From Chitinophaga sp. S165 (lineage in GTDB: Bacteria; Bacteroidota; Bacteroidia; Chitinophagales; Chitinophagaceae): DNA of 64,000 bases. The translations under genes were made by a program, and so were the position numbers. Location of the stretch: positions 1,794,991 through 1,858,990 of the forward strand of contig NZ_QGTG01000001.1 in NCBI RefSeq assembly GCF_003182155.1, in the 5' to 3' direction. How positions within the stretch are numbered: the first letter of the stretch is position 1; each line of letters starts with the position of its first letter. A model generated the notes under the pieces. That model worked only from the letters and a program-made list of their open reading frames with translations, ran no database searches and was not told the DNA's origin. This document shows, in pieces, positions 36,019-45,014 of this stretch.

Positions 36019-37356
36019 TTATGCGTAAAAAATGATCTGTTTTTCGGTTTGTACGATGGCTGTGTTCAGGGAAGGTCTTTCTGACGGGTTAATATTCGTC
36101 ATTCCTATTATCAGATCTGCCAGCAGAGGCTCAAGTACATACTCCGCTAATTTCTCTCTAACGGTGTACAGCTCTCCAAAAAAGATCCGCTGTGGTAATT
36201 CTCCCGTCAGGAAATGAGCGAGCAGGGCGCCGAGTGAATAAACATCGTCACCAACATGAGGCTTCATATAGTTCATTTGCTCCGGAGACATGTAACCAAC
36301 GGTACCTAATGTAAAAGGCGGATCTGGAAGTCCGTCATTCAGGCTGCAGGACATTTCAAAATCAATAATGTATGTCCTGTTCGCGCTGTCAATGATGAAA
36401 TTCTTTTCATTAATATCCCGGTGTACGTATCCGGCGGCATGCATATCCTGTACAATTGATAATATAGATAAGTAAGTCTCCAGTATTATCTTCTTCGTGC
36501 CGGCCGTGAGGTCCCTCCAGGACCTTCCCTGTCTGAGCTGTTCAATCCTTTGCCCCGCATGCGGCCCTTCCACGTATTCAAGAACGAGAAAGGAGAATGC
36601 CTCATACTCGACGAGATCGATGAATTTTGGGGTCCTTACATGCCTTTCCAGGGCATTTATCACTTTCTTCTGCCATGATAGCTTGTCCCGTATATCTCTG
36701 CCAAAATGATCGTCGGCAGTATGGCTGTTACCTTGTTTGATCAGGCACCACCTGAAAGGATTTTTTAAATTAAATGCCTTGTAAATAGTTGTCTTCGGAT
36801 TATAGCTAAGTTCTTCCACAGGCATATAGAAGTGACCTACGAATTTCCGCGTTACCGGCTTCAGGTATCTTTTCTCTACCGCGAATGGAAAAGGTTCTTT
36901 CTCCGGCTTCTTATTACCCAGGCGCTGTACGTAAATAATATTCGAAATACGCATAGCATCCTGAATAACACGTCCTGTATAATGTCCCGTAAGGGGCAGC
37001 AACCTGTCTATTAAATGCCGTGCATCGTCTTCCGATCGGGCAATAAACTGTATGCCTTTACCGATCAGGTGTGGTCCGTATAAGCCCGCATGTAGCCGGT
37101 AGGCCTCATGTTCATTCCTGATGATCCTGAATATCGTACGATCGTCTTTCAAAACTGGTAGTATGTCACTGAGCAGGGCCTGCAAACTTAACGTCCTTAC
37201 CGACAGGCAGATCAACCAGCCGCGTGAGGCACTGAAATCGAGGGATGTAAGCCAGATATGATCGTTTGTGAATTTTACTCCTGCGTGTTCCAGCAATATG
37301 TCATTTTCATTTAACTGCAACTCGAATGCCTTCTCCAGGCCGGGATATTGAAGCAT
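36019..37356 (-). CDS. LanKC-like lyase plus Ser/Thr kinase protein without a cyclase domain
   Basis: A 445-residue protein (ATG 37356; a TTG start would add 13). N-terminal region, about 40-150, has the layout of the lyase domain of class III/IV lanthionine synthetases, including GKGIQFIA at 99-106 in place of GKFITIYP and IIYVQRLGN at the end. The kinase domain (about 165-425) has an ATP-binding Lys at 207 (WCLIKQG), HRD at 312-314 (VHRDINEKNF, N319), DFE instead of DFG at 332-334 (IIDFEMS), and GTVGYMSPEQ as activation-segment end. DFE is the LanKC-type form. The sequence stops after the kinase; no LanC-like cyclase follows. Class III/IV synthetases dehydrate Ser/Thr of a precursor peptide; that chemistry is plausible but unproven here. 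First gene of an operon with MauE-type and Cys-rich exported genes. Confidence 0.65.
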   Translation of the reverse strand: MLQYPGLEKAFELQLNENDILLEHAGVKFTNDHIWLTSLDFSASRGWLICLSVRTLSLQALLSDILPVLKDDRTIFRIIRNEHEAYRLHAGLYGPHLIGKGIQFIARSEDDARHLIDRLLPLTGHYTGRVIQDAMRISNIIYVQRLGNKKPEKEPFPFAVEKRYLKPVTRKFVGHFYMPVEELSYNPKTTIYKAFNLKNPFRWCLIKQGNSHTADDHFGRDIRDKLSWQKKVINALERHVRTPKFIDLVEYEAFSFLVLEYVEGPHAGQRIEQLRQGRSWRDLTAGTKKIILETYLSILSIVQDMHAAGYVHRDINEKNFIIDSANRTYIIDFEMSCSLNDGLPDPPFTLGTVGYMSPEQMNYMKPHVGDDVYSLGALLAHFLTGELPQRIFFGELYTVREKLAEYVLEPLLADLIIGMTNINPSERPSLNTAIVQTEKQIIFYA

Positions 37357-37546
37357 CACTTTGAGGTTTTGATTTTTCAATAGGGTTGACGCCAATGGTA
37401 CCAGTAGGTTAACTTATCACTAAGTTACTATTATCTGCTGAAAGTTGTCCGCACTACTTTTTCGTAAGTTATGGCATCGGCACCGCCATCTTTTTTATCG
37501 TCCAATACCGTCTCTCAGGTAAATAGCTGTAAGGGAAGTAAATAAA

Positions 37547-37571
37547 AAAGGAGCGCGATCTGCGCCCCTTT
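37547..37571 (-). terminator. Terminator of the PKD lipoprotein gene
   Basis: On the minus strand AAAGGGGCGC / GCGCTCCTTT (one mismatch), then TTTTTTATT. Just past the stop at 37588. Confidence 0.8.
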
Positions 37572-37587
37572 CATTCAATGTTCACTG

Positions 37588-38757
37588 TTATTTCAAATTA
37601 AGATCTTTTACTCCCGTGACCTCAGTAGAGATCTCACCCAGCCATCCGGCTTCAGCCCGCATACCTGTATAGACCTTAATAAAATCTATACCTGGCAAAC
37701 GCACAGGAACACCATTTTTATCAACTGCCCAGCTAATCTTTATGGCTGCTTTTTCAGCCGTATTCTCCCAGTTATCGGCATAACCGAATTCAAATGCCGG
37801 GCTTATATAATTGGTACCCTCCCCTGAAAGGTCTTCAATATTCTCACTTGTTAATCTTGTACCAGTGAAAGTAATACTGTCCCCTTTCCATTGCGGATAA
37901 TAAGAAGTTGTATTAAAAACGTTTTTAGAAATATAACCTGACTTACCCTGGTTATCTTTCCATCTGATATATGTTGTATCACTCTGATACATGCCATCCG
38001 GTGTAGGTTCCTTATTCTCATCAGGCTTATAATAAGTGATCTGATAGTTATGGATAGTTCCCGGGCTTTTGTATTCAGACCCTGCTATTTCATACCATTC
38101 GTCGTCAGGCAGACCATTACCGTTTGCATCGGCAGATACCATAACAATGCCAGGTTCCGCCCAGTTAGCAAAGCCATTGCCTTCAACGAGGAAGCTATAT
38201 TCATCGGGTTTATTAATAACAGTATGACCAAATCCAACTACCACATGACCACCGAATCCGCCTAATGAGATCATACCGTTTGTCTTCAGCTGCTCTTCAG
38301 CTTTGCTGATGATCTGCTCATCTTTATCACCGGCATCCCAGGTAGGCAGGCTATTCACAAACTGTCCCGGTGCAGGGAAGTATTCGTACACTTTGGCAAT
38401 ACCGTTCTCATATGTCTTTTCAGCTACTTTCACGGTAATCTGTTGTTGTGAAGTGCCTATACTATTCTTTGCGGAGAAGGTGAGCGTATATGTACCTGCT
38501 TCCGCAAATACATACATCAGGTTCTTATTCATACTGAGCGTATCACCGCCTGTGGTCCAGAGATAGGTTGTTGTAGCGGAATCGCTTTTTACAACCGGGT
38601 TTACCCTTAACCACTTCATATTATCGACAGCAAAACCTCCTTCAGGTGTTGTAATGGTAATTTCAGGCGCTACCTGCGGCGCTTGTGTTTCATCGTCTTT
38701 CTTACAGCTGCTGATCACAAATAATATCGCTGTTGCAGCGATTAGAATTCTTCGCAT
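37588..38757 (-). CDS. PKD-domain surface lipoprotein of the B12 locus (BtuH-like candidate)
   Basis: A 389-residue lipoprotein: LFVISSCKKDD lipobox with Cys near residue 18. A PKD-like beta-sandwich (about 30-115, EITITTPEGGFAVDNMKWLRVNPVV, TYTLTFSAKNSIGTS) is followed by a ~270-residue beta-rich domain with GFGGHVVVGFGHTV, ADANGNGLPDDEWYEIAGSEY (Ca-binding-like DxNxNG), and IKISWAVDKNGVPVRLPGIDFIKVYTG. In Bacteroides, B12 transport loci encode a surface lipoprotein BtuH beside BtuB and BtuG; this gene is in the right position to be its counterpart. It follows the BtuG-like gene and probably shares its cobalamin riboswitch. Confidence 0.78.
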   Translation of the reverse strand: MRRILIAATAILFVISSCKKDDETQAPQVAPEITITTPEGGFAVDNMKWLRVNPVVKSDSATTTYLWTTGGDTLSMNKNLMYVFAEAGTYTLTFSAKNSIGTSQQQITVKVAEKTYENGIAKVYEYFPAPGQFVNSLPTWDAGDKDEQIISKAEEQLKTNGMISLGGFGGHVVVGFGHTVINKPDEYSFLVEGNGFANWAEPGIVMVSADANGNGLPDDEWYEIAGSEYKSPGTIHNYQITYYKPDENKEPTPDGMYQSDTTYIRWKDNQGKSGYISKNVFNTTSYYPQWKGDSITFTGTRLTSENIEDLSGEGTNYISPAFEFGYADNWENTAEKAAIKISWAVDKNGVPVRLPGIDFIKVYTGMRAEAGWLGEISTEVTGVKDLNLK

Positions 38758-38839
38758 GAAAATCTTTTTATTTTAATGGTAGATGAAGATCCTTCCCATC
38801 TTTATGCCGATGGGAAGGACCATTATATAAACACAACGG

Positions 38840-39952
38840 TTAATGGAATACAGGCATAGCCGGGAAATACCAGCCGTTGTAAACAACTGAATTGATCAAT
38901 GCACCGGTCGATGCATTATAACGCAGCACAGTATTTACATTACCGGTCATTGCACCGTTCAGGGTGGTCACTACCAGTGTGTTGTTGCTCTTATCATACG
39001 CAGCGCCTGCGCCATAAAAATACTGGCCGGTTGGAAGCGCAATGAATGGCGTAGTTAAAGATGCGGTATTACCGATCACATAACGGTACAAGGTGGTACC
39101 ACCTGCGAATCCATTATTCTTAACAATGAAGATCGCACTATCGGTAGTAGATGCTGCGATAGCAGAATGACGCCATGCACCCCATGGTGATGGTGTTGTG
39201 AATGGCAGCTTAATAGCAGTGCGTGCCAGCGTAGCCGGATTGATGCGTATCAGGGAATCGGTTTTGGCTGCATAGACAGCACCGTCTTTACCTAATGCAA
39301 AACAGAGATTAGCCGTTCCGAACGAGCCTGCAAAAGCCATTGTAGTTGCATTGTACGCAACTATGCCTTCTGTTTGCGCATGTACAAAGATGTAGTTTCC
39401 CGCTTTGATCATATCGCCGGTATAGCTGTTTACACCGGATAGTTTAGTACCGGTAGCAAGTCCCGGAAGACTGATCGGAAAAACACCTGTACCTGTGCTT
39501 AACAGACCATGCGTAGCATCCAGTCCGAGGAAGGCGTGTCCGTCGTTGCCAGGCAAAGTAGCGAGACGCGCGGTCTCAACAAGTGTAGTGGCATCAGTTA
39601 CTACCAACGGGCCACCTACCTTCACCACGGCATACAGTTTTCCCTGGAATACCGTAGCAAACTGCAAAGTACTTGTAGAACCTCCTAAGGTCTTACCAGG
39701 ATTTGCCGCTGCAAAGATGTTCAGCGTAAGTGTATTGGTGCTATAATCATAGAAATGCAGGTCGCCGGAGCCATGTCCGTACCAGCCTTCGTTCGCTACG
39801 AAAAAGCCGTTTGAATAGTTAGCCACTGCTGCAGCCTTTGCAACAGCTACTTCGGAATCAAGGGTCAGACTTTCGCTGACGTTTTCTTTTTTACATGCAT
39901 TAAGCAATGGGATCGCTGCTGCCAGTACGAGCAGGTAAAGTTTGATTTTCAT
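38840..39952 (-). CDS. BtuG-like surface lipoprotein, beta-propeller (DUF5074 type)
   Basis: A 370-residue lipoprotein: signal and lipobox (AAAIPLLNACKKEN, Cys 20). The mature protein is a beta-propeller with repeats such as NGFFVANEGWYGHGSGDLHFYDY, GKLYAVVKVGGPLVVTD, NYIFVHAQTEGIVAYN, DGAVYAAKTDSLIRIN and NTLVVTTLNGAMT. The first motif is characteristic of the DUF5074/BtuG-like family that binds cobalamin on the cell surface and hands it to BtuB. First gene after a minus-strand cobalamin riboswitch. Confidence 0.85.
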   Translation of the reverse strand: MKIKLYLLVLAAAIPLLNACKKENVSESLTLDSEVAVAKAAAVANYSNGFFVANEGWYGHGSGDLHFYDYSTNTLTLNIFAAANPGKTLGGSTSTLQFATVFQGKLYAVVKVGGPLVVTDATTLVETARLATLPGNDGHAFLGLDATHGLLSTGTGVFPISLPGLATGTKLSGVNSYTGDMIKAGNYIFVHAQTEGIVAYNATTMAFAGSFGTANLCFALGKDGAVYAAKTDSLIRINPATLARTAIKLPFTTPSPWGAWRHSAIAASTTDSAIFIVKNNGFAGGTTLYRYVIGNTASLTTPFIALPTGQYFYGAGAAYDKSNNTLVVTTLNGAMTGNVNTVLRYNASTGALINSVVYNGWYFPAMPVFH

Positions 39953-39953
39953 A

Positions 39954-39991
39954 TGAAAGGTTTAAGTGTTATTCACTTTGATAACCTTTCA
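39954..39991 (-). promoter_or_regulatory. Hairpin just before the BtuG-like start, probable riboswitch output
   Basis: On the mRNA, TGAAAGGTT pairs with AACCTTTCA, with a second inner stem AAGTG/CACTT. The outer stem ends 2 nt before the ATG at 39952 and holds the GAAAGG purine stretch. Fits a ligand-controlled translation switch fed by the cobalamin riboswitch upstream. Confidence 0.45.
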
Positions 39992-40198
39992 TTCAAGCAC
40001 GATTATGCACATAGCTCCGCCAGTCTTAACTTTTAATGCTGCGTTATTACAGATCAAAAGTATAGACAAATAAAATCCGCATACAACCACAAGAGCCGGC
40101 ATGCGCAAGGGGGTATTTTACACCAACAAAAGAATATAGAACCTTATAGGCCGACATCCTCCGCCTTTCACCCGAAAGCGCCTGAATGAAGTTGCAAA

Positions 40199-40372
40199 GG
40201 GCAGGTCTTCTGGCTCCCTGATCTTCCGGCAGCCTTCCCATCCGCCTCAGGCGGACAGTGGCAAGAGAGATACCGAAATCGTACTCAGGTTACAGCTACG
40301 GGGATAGCTCCGGTATTGCACCGGATTCCCTTTTAATGCCCGGCGTTATGCACAGGCAACCAATTGCAGGCA
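40199..40372 (-). ncRNA. Cobalamin riboswitch (minus strand)
   Basis: Read on the minus strand: AAAAGGGAATCCGGTGCAAT, ACCGGAGCTATCCCCG, TAGCTGTAACC, then TTGCCACTG, GGATGGGAAGG and AGCCAGAAGACCTGCC. These match the cobalamin-aptamer core in order, including the box GCCACTG and the closing GAAGACCTGCC. It precedes the BtuG-like/PKD operon. Confidence 0.93.
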
Positions 40373-40383
40373 CGAACTTACAC

Positions 40384-40391
40384 CAAATTTA
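40384..40391 (-). promoter_or_regulatory. -7 element of the minus-strand riboswitch transcript
   Basis: TAAATTTG on the minus strand (perfect TAnnTTTG), about 12 nt before the 5' end of the aptamer. No good -33 TTTG. Confidence 0.5.
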
Positions 40392-40467
40392 TATAACACA
40401 CAACTTAATGGATGAACAGCACCACTACGAGCTATGAAACACTGCTCTCCTTTTAACGAAAAAAATA

Positions 40468-40475
40468 TACCTTCG
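40468..40475 (+). promoter_or_regulatory. -7-like element of the plus-strand riboswitch transcript
   Basis: TACCTTCG, one change from TAnnTTTG, just upstream of the plus-strand aptamer. Confidence 0.4.
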
Positions 40476-40481
40476 CCACGT

Positions 40482-40656
40482 CTTTGGTTCCGTTCTCTGC
40501 CCGGGAGAACAGGATTAATAGGGAATCAGGTGTAAATCCTGAACAGACGCGCTGCTGTAAGCTCAATCAAAACGTCTGGAACAAAAATATCCACTGTAAG
40601 CCATAGGCGGATGGGAAGGATGTTCCAGCACGGGAGTAAGTCAGAAGACCTGCCAG
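40482..40656 (+). ncRNA. Cobalamin riboswitch (plus strand)
   Basis: In order: AATAGGGAATCAGGTGTAAA, TCCTGAACAGACGCGCTGCTGTAAGCT, GGATGGGAAGG, then GTAAGTCAGAAGACCTGCC. Core boxes of the cobalamin aptamer are all present. It is followed by 119 nt and then the BtuB ATG. Confidence 0.93.
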
Positions 40657-40774
40657 AAACATGAATACGAGGCTTTCGCGAAATGAAGCCAGGGTATAAC
40701 GATCTGCTTGTGTTTACACAATCTGTTTTGTTTTACTGTACCATCCTTTTGCGATAGCCGTACAAACGGTTATT

Positions 40775-42787
40775 ATGAGGTTTTTAAAAGCTGTTTCCTG
40801 TTTACTTGTATCGCTCGCGCCAGCGAGGTCTCTTATTGCGCAGCAGGCTGATACCAGCAAGATCAAACAACTTGGTGAAGCAGTCATATATGCAGATAAG
40901 ATATCGAAACAACTTATCCCTGTCCAAACTTTATCAGGCACTGCTTTAAAGCAACTCAGCGTCTATTCTGTAGCTGACGCCATCCGCTATTTCTCCGGCG
41001 TACAGGTAAAAGACTATGGCGGTATTGGTGGTTTAAAGACCGTAAACATCCGCAGCCTGGGCACGCAACATACAGGAGTGTTTTATGATGGTATCGAATT
41101 AGGAAATGCACAAAACGGCACTGTGGACCTCGGCAGGTTCTCTCTTGACAACGTGGAAGCTGTATCGCTTTATAATGGTCAGAAAAGTAACATATTCCAA
41201 TCGGCGAAAGACTATGCCTCTGCAGGTGCAGTGTATATGGTATCGCGCGTGCCGGCCTTTGATAACGTGAAACGTGATAATTACAAGGCTACTTTCAAGA
41301 CAGGCTCCTTTTCATTGATCAATCCTTCCATTCTTTGGGAACATAAACTGAGCAGGAATGTCAGTACGTCCGTCAATGCTGAATACCTGTATACTGATGG
41401 CCGCTATAAATTTAGCTACAGTAAAAAAGACGGCTATGATACAACAGAGTACCGCAAGAATGGTGATGTGACCACTCTGCGCCTGGAAGCAGGGCTTTTC
41501 GGGAAGATCAAAGATGGTGAATGGAAAGCCAAAGCATACTTCTATAGTTCTGAAAGAGGATATCCAGGGGCTGCTGTACGGGAAGATCCGGGAAAGTTCA
41601 GACACCAGGACAGGCAATGGGACCAGAACTTCTTCGCACAGGGCAGTTACCGCAAAAGCTTCAGTAAGTTATACAGCCTGCAGCTGAGTGGTAAATATGC
41701 TTATGACTACCTGCACTATCTCTCAGACCCACGACAGGATGTTACTACCATGTATGTTGACAACCACTACCATCAACAGGAAGCCTATTTTTCATCGGCT
41801 AATTTATTTTCTATACTACCATCCTGGAGCATCAACGTTTCTACAGATATATTGTACAATACCCTCCGTGCTGATCTCGTGGACTTCGTTTACCCCAGCC
41901 GTTATACGGAATTGGCTGCTATAGCCACATCCCTGCAGCTCGGCAGACTGAAGATGCAGGCCTCCCTGCTGGGCACCTTCGTACATGAGCGTACAAGAAC
42001 AGCCGCAGACGCTGCGAGCGACAAAAATGAATATACGCCTTCATTTATCCTGGCCTTTCAGCCGTTCAAAAATCCTGACTTAAGCTTACGAGCTTTCTAT
42101 AAACGCATCTTCCGGATGCCCACCCTCAACGACCTGTACTATACATTCATCGGCAATAAACTGCTGGACCCGGAGTATACAACCCAATACAATACAGGCG
42201 CTACTTACATCCATCAATGGGAAAATGGTACTCTGCAAAAACTCGAAGTACAGACAGATGCTTATTTCAACCAGGTAAAAAATAAGATCGTAGCAATGCC
42301 TACTTCTAATCAGTTCCGGTGGACAATGGTCAATCTCGGGTATACAGAGATACGTGGACTGGATGTAGCCGTACAAACGGATCTCAGGCTGGGACAGGCA
42401 GGGTTACTAGCTTCCCGGTTAAGCTATACTTACCAGCGTGCGCAGGACTTCACAGACCATACAAGTCCTTACTACGGGGGACAGATCCCTTACATACCGT
42501 GGCATAGCGGCTCTGTGGTGATAAGCCCTGCGTATGCCGGATGGGGTATTCATTACAGCTTTATCTATACAGGAGAACGTTATGAATCTGAGGCCAACAT
42601 TCCGGAAAATTATTCGAGGCCATGGTATACACATGATATATCATTATCAAAAAACCTCCGTCTCAAACAGGGCGAATTAAGGCTGGCGGCAGAAGTGAAT
42701 AATCTACTTAACCAGCAATATGAGGTTGTGCAATGGTATCCTATGCCGGGAATTAACTTCAAAATAACGGCAGGCATAACACTATAG
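40775..42787 (+). CDS. btuB: BtuB-like TonB-dependent cobalamin receptor
   Basis: A 670-residue outer-membrane receptor without an N-terminal regulatory-like domain: signal peptide about 1-22, then plug with AVIYADKIS, VADAIRYFSGVQVKDYGGIGG, VNIRSLGTQHTGVFYDGIEL and NVEAVSLYNGQ. The barrel ends in LRLAAEVNNLLNQQYEVVQWYPMPGINFKITAGITL, typical of small vitamin/siderophore receptors of Bacteroidota. Cobalamin as substrate is read from the riboswitch directly upstream and the BtuG-like neighbours. The BtuG-like gene follows after 26 nt, so both are one transcript. Confidence 0.9.
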   Translation: MRFLKAVSCLLVSLAPARSLIAQQADTSKIKQLGEAVIYADKISKQLIPVQTLSGTALKQLSVYSVADAIRYFSGVQVKDYGGIGGLKTVNIRSLGTQHTGVFYDGIELGNAQNGTVDLGRFSLDNVEAVSLYNGQKSNIFQSAKDYASAGAVYMVSRVPAFDNVKRDNYKATFKTGSFSLINPSILWEHKLSRNVSTSVNAEYLYTDGRYKFSYSKKDGYDTTEYRKNGDVTTLRLEAGLFGKIKDGEWKAKAYFYSSERGYPGAAVREDPGKFRHQDRQWDQNFFAQGSYRKSFSKLYSLQLSGKYAYDYLHYLSDPRQDVTTMYVDNHYHQQEAYFSSANLFSILPSWSINVSTDILYNTLRADLVDFVYPSRYTELAAIATSLQLGRLKMQASLLGTFVHERTRTAADAASDKNEYTPSFILAFQPFKNPDLSLRAFYKRIFRMPTLNDLYYTFIGNKLLDPEYTTQYNTGATYIHQWENGTLQKLEVQTDAYFNQVKNKIVAMPTSNQFRWTMVNLGYTEIRGLDVAVQTDLRLGQAGLLASRLSYTYQRAQDFTDHTSPYYGGQIPYIPWHSGSVVISPAYAGWGIHYSFIYTGERYESEANIPENYSRPWYTHDISLSKNLRLKQGELRLAAEVNNLLNQQYEVVQWYPMPGINFKITAGITL

Positions 42788-42813
42788 TACATTACAATAC
42801 AATAACCATAAGC

Positions 42814-43965
42814 ATGAAACATACATATAACATTTCCTTTCTGCTCCTAATGTGCGCATTGATGCTTCATGCATGCCGCAAAGACGAAAAAGCTGTACCT
42901 CCTACCGTTACTCCTGTTGCACCAGGCATAACAGGACAGGTAAAAGGGTTTTATCTGCTTAATGAGGCCAATATGGGCAGCAACAAATCAACGCTTGATT
43001 ATTTCGACTATGAGACCGGTATCTACCATAAGAACATCTTCCCTACCGTCAATCCCGGCGTAGTAAAAGAATTGGGAGACGTGGGCAATGATATCGAGAT
43101 CTATGGTAGCAAACTGTATGCAGTTATCAATGTGTCCCACCTTGTAGAAGTGATGGACCTTACAACAGCCAGACACATCGCGACAATTTCCATTCCCAAC
43201 TGCCGGTATATCACCTTTGATAAAGGATATGCCTACGTCAGTTCTTATGCAGGTCCTGTGCTGATCGATCCTAATGCGCGTCTCGGTTATGTGGCACGGG
43301 TGGATACAACTACGCTGACCGTAAAAGATACCTGCGTGGTGGGCTATCAGCCGGAAGAAATGGTGATACGGGATAACAAACTGTATGTCGCCAACTCCGG
43401 TGGTTACCGTGTTCCCAAATATGATAATACTGTTTCTGTGGTCGACCTTAACTCTTTTAAAGAAACGAAGAAGATCACCGTAGGTATTAATTTACATCGC
43501 ATGGAAAAAGATCATTACGGCAATATTTACGTCACATCGCGTGGCGATTACAAAAACACCCGTTCCAATACCTATATCATTAATGCAGCAGATGAAGTAT
43601 CAGATGTACTGGACCTTCCTGCCAGCAACATGACACTTAGCGGTGATTCAATTTATATGTACAGCACAGAATGGAGTTATGTTACAAACAGCAATACTAT
43701 CAGTTACGCGATAGTCAACACCAAAACTAAAAGCATTGTGACAAGGAACTTCATCACGGATGGTACCGATAAAAAGATCAAAATACCTTACGGACTCGCC
43801 ATCAATCCGGAAACGAAAGAAATATATGTAACTGATGCTAAGAATTATGTTACGCCTGGCAGGCTGTATTGTTTCACTCCTGATGGAAAATATAAATGGG
43901 ACGTAGCGACAGGCGATATTCCCGCGCATTTTGTATTTACGACAAGGAAAGTGACAGGCCTGTAG
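42814..43965 (+). CDS. BtuG-like YncE-family beta-propeller lipoprotein
   Basis: A 383-residue lipoprotein (lipobox LMLHACRKDE, Cys 21). The propeller begins KGFYLLNEANMGSNKSTLDY, the BtuG N-terminal signature, then KLYAVINVSHLVEVMDL, YAYVSSYAGPVLIDP, KLYVANSGGY, NTVSVVDLNSFKE and NIYVTSRGDY. BtuG proteins bind cobalamin very tightly and partner with BtuB. It differs clearly from the second propeller (38840), so the locus has two distinct binders. Probably shares the plus-strand riboswitch with BtuB. Confidence 0.9.
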   Translation: MKHTYNISFLLLMCALMLHACRKDEKAVPPTVTPVAPGITGQVKGFYLLNEANMGSNKSTLDYFDYETGIYHKNIFPTVNPGVVKELGDVGNDIEIYGSKLYAVINVSHLVEVMDLTTARHIATISIPNCRYITFDKGYAYVSSYAGPVLIDPNARLGYVARVDTTTLTVKDTCVVGYQPEEMVIRDNKLYVANSGGYRVPKYDNTVSVVDLNSFKETKKITVGINLHRMEKDHYGNIYVTSRGDYKNTRSNTYIINAADEVSDVLDLPASNMTLSGDSIYMYSTEWSYVTNSNTISYAIVNTKTKSIVTRNFITDGTDKKIKIPYGLAINPETKEIYVTDAKNYVTPGRLYCFTPDGKYKWDVATGDIPAHFVFTTRKVTGL

Positions 43966-43972
43966 GCCTGTC
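43953..43972 (+). terminator. Weak terminator-like hairpin over the stop codon
   Basis: GACAGGCC-TGTA-GGCCTGTC, perfect 8-bp stem that includes the stop TAG of the BtuG-like gene; the tract after it is only TGTATTT. Confidence 0.35.
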
Positions 43973-43978
43973 TGTATT

Positions 43979-44896
43979 TCATCTTCCTTCAAAAGCCGCT
44001 TCCAGCCTTTCAAGATCAAACTTTTTCATCTGCATAAAAGCTTTCATCACACGTTCCGTTTTCTCCTTATCCGGGCTTTTCAGCATATCGATCAGCTGTA
44101 CCGGCTCTACCTGCCAGGATACACCAAACTTATCTTTCAGCCAACCGCATTCGCTTTCCTGGCCTCCACCTGCTGTCAGCCGATCCCAATAATAATCTAT
44201 CTCCTCCTGGTTTTTGCAATGTATTACGAATGATATCGCCTCATTGAAAGAAAAATTATGTGCTGCGGTGCTATCCATTATCATAAACTCCTCTCCTGCC
44301 AGGTTAAACTGTGCGTGTTTCACCATGCCTTCCGGATTCTCTTCTCCCGGCCCGTTCCTCAATATGCCACGCGTAACGGAATCTCTGAAGACAGCAGAGT
44401 AGAACCGGATAGCTTCTTCCGCTCTGCCTGCCTGCTCTTTGACGAACATCAACGAAGGCGTGATAATCTGTCCGTTAGTGTCAGATAATTTCCCCAGGGA
44501 GACCTGCCAGGAAAATCCATACCGGTCCTGTACCCAGCCATACTTTTCACTCCAGGGATATTTATCTATCTCCATCAGCACCATCCCTCCTTCCGCCAGC
44601 TTTTTCCAGAGTGCCTCTGTCTCAGCCTCCGTTTCACAAACAACGAAGTAAGAGATCGAAGGATTGGGCGTGAATACCGGACCACCATTTAACCCAAGAA
44701 AGGGCGTACCACCCAAACTGAACTCAACGGTCATTACAGTGCCTTCTGGTCTTTTGTGAATTTCATACCCTTCCTTGCCATACTTTGTAATATCACCTAT
44801 ACCTGATTGCGGAAAGATGGAGGTATAGAATTTCGCTGCTTCTTCAGCCTGGTTATCAAACCAGAAACAATTAGTGAATAATTGGTGGTTAGTCAT
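43979..44896 (-). CDS. Two-domain VOC protein (PhnB/3-demethylubiquinone methyltransferase-like)
   Basis: A 305-residue protein of two VOC (glyoxalase-fold) modules: HQLFTNCFWFDNQAEEAAKFYTSIF at the start and PSLMFVKEQAGRAEEAIRFYSAVF at about 165. Each is followed by the beta-hairpin pattern FSLGGTPFLGLNGGP / FNLAGEEFMIMDS and closed by KYGWVQDRYGFSWQVS or SECGWLKDKFGVSWQVEP. This is the PhnB-like group with unknown enzymatic role. ATG 44896 was used; the frame runs to 44971. Diverges from the channel gene. Confidence 0.9.
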   Translation of the reverse strand: MTNHQLFTNCFWFDNQAEEAAKFYTSIFPQSGIGDITKYGKEGYEIHKRPEGTVMTVEFSLGGTPFLGLNGGPVFTPNPSISYFVVCETEAETEALWKKLAEGGMVLMEIDKYPWSEKYGWVQDRYGFSWQVSLGKLSDTNGQIITPSLMFVKEQAGRAEEAIRFYSAVFRDSVTRGILRNGPGEENPEGMVKHAQFNLAGEEFMIMDSTAAHNFSFNEAISFVIHCKNQEEIDYYWDRLTAGGGQESECGWLKDKFGVSWQVEPVQLIDMLKSPDKEKTERVMKAFMQMKKFDLERLEAAFEGR

Positions 44897-45014
44897 AACG
44901 GACGATTTAAGTGATAAATTTAGTATTATAAATTTAAGCTTGTTATAGATAACAACGAGCATCCTTTGCACTTTACCTTTAAACTAAGGTGACAGAAAAG
45001 ATGTATATTCAGGT

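Noticed and set aside
40047..40241. 64-codon minus-strand frame beside the B12 riboswitch
   Set aside because: It overlaps the aptamer end and its residues (Arg, Gly and Cys rich) look random; the structured RNA explains the region better.
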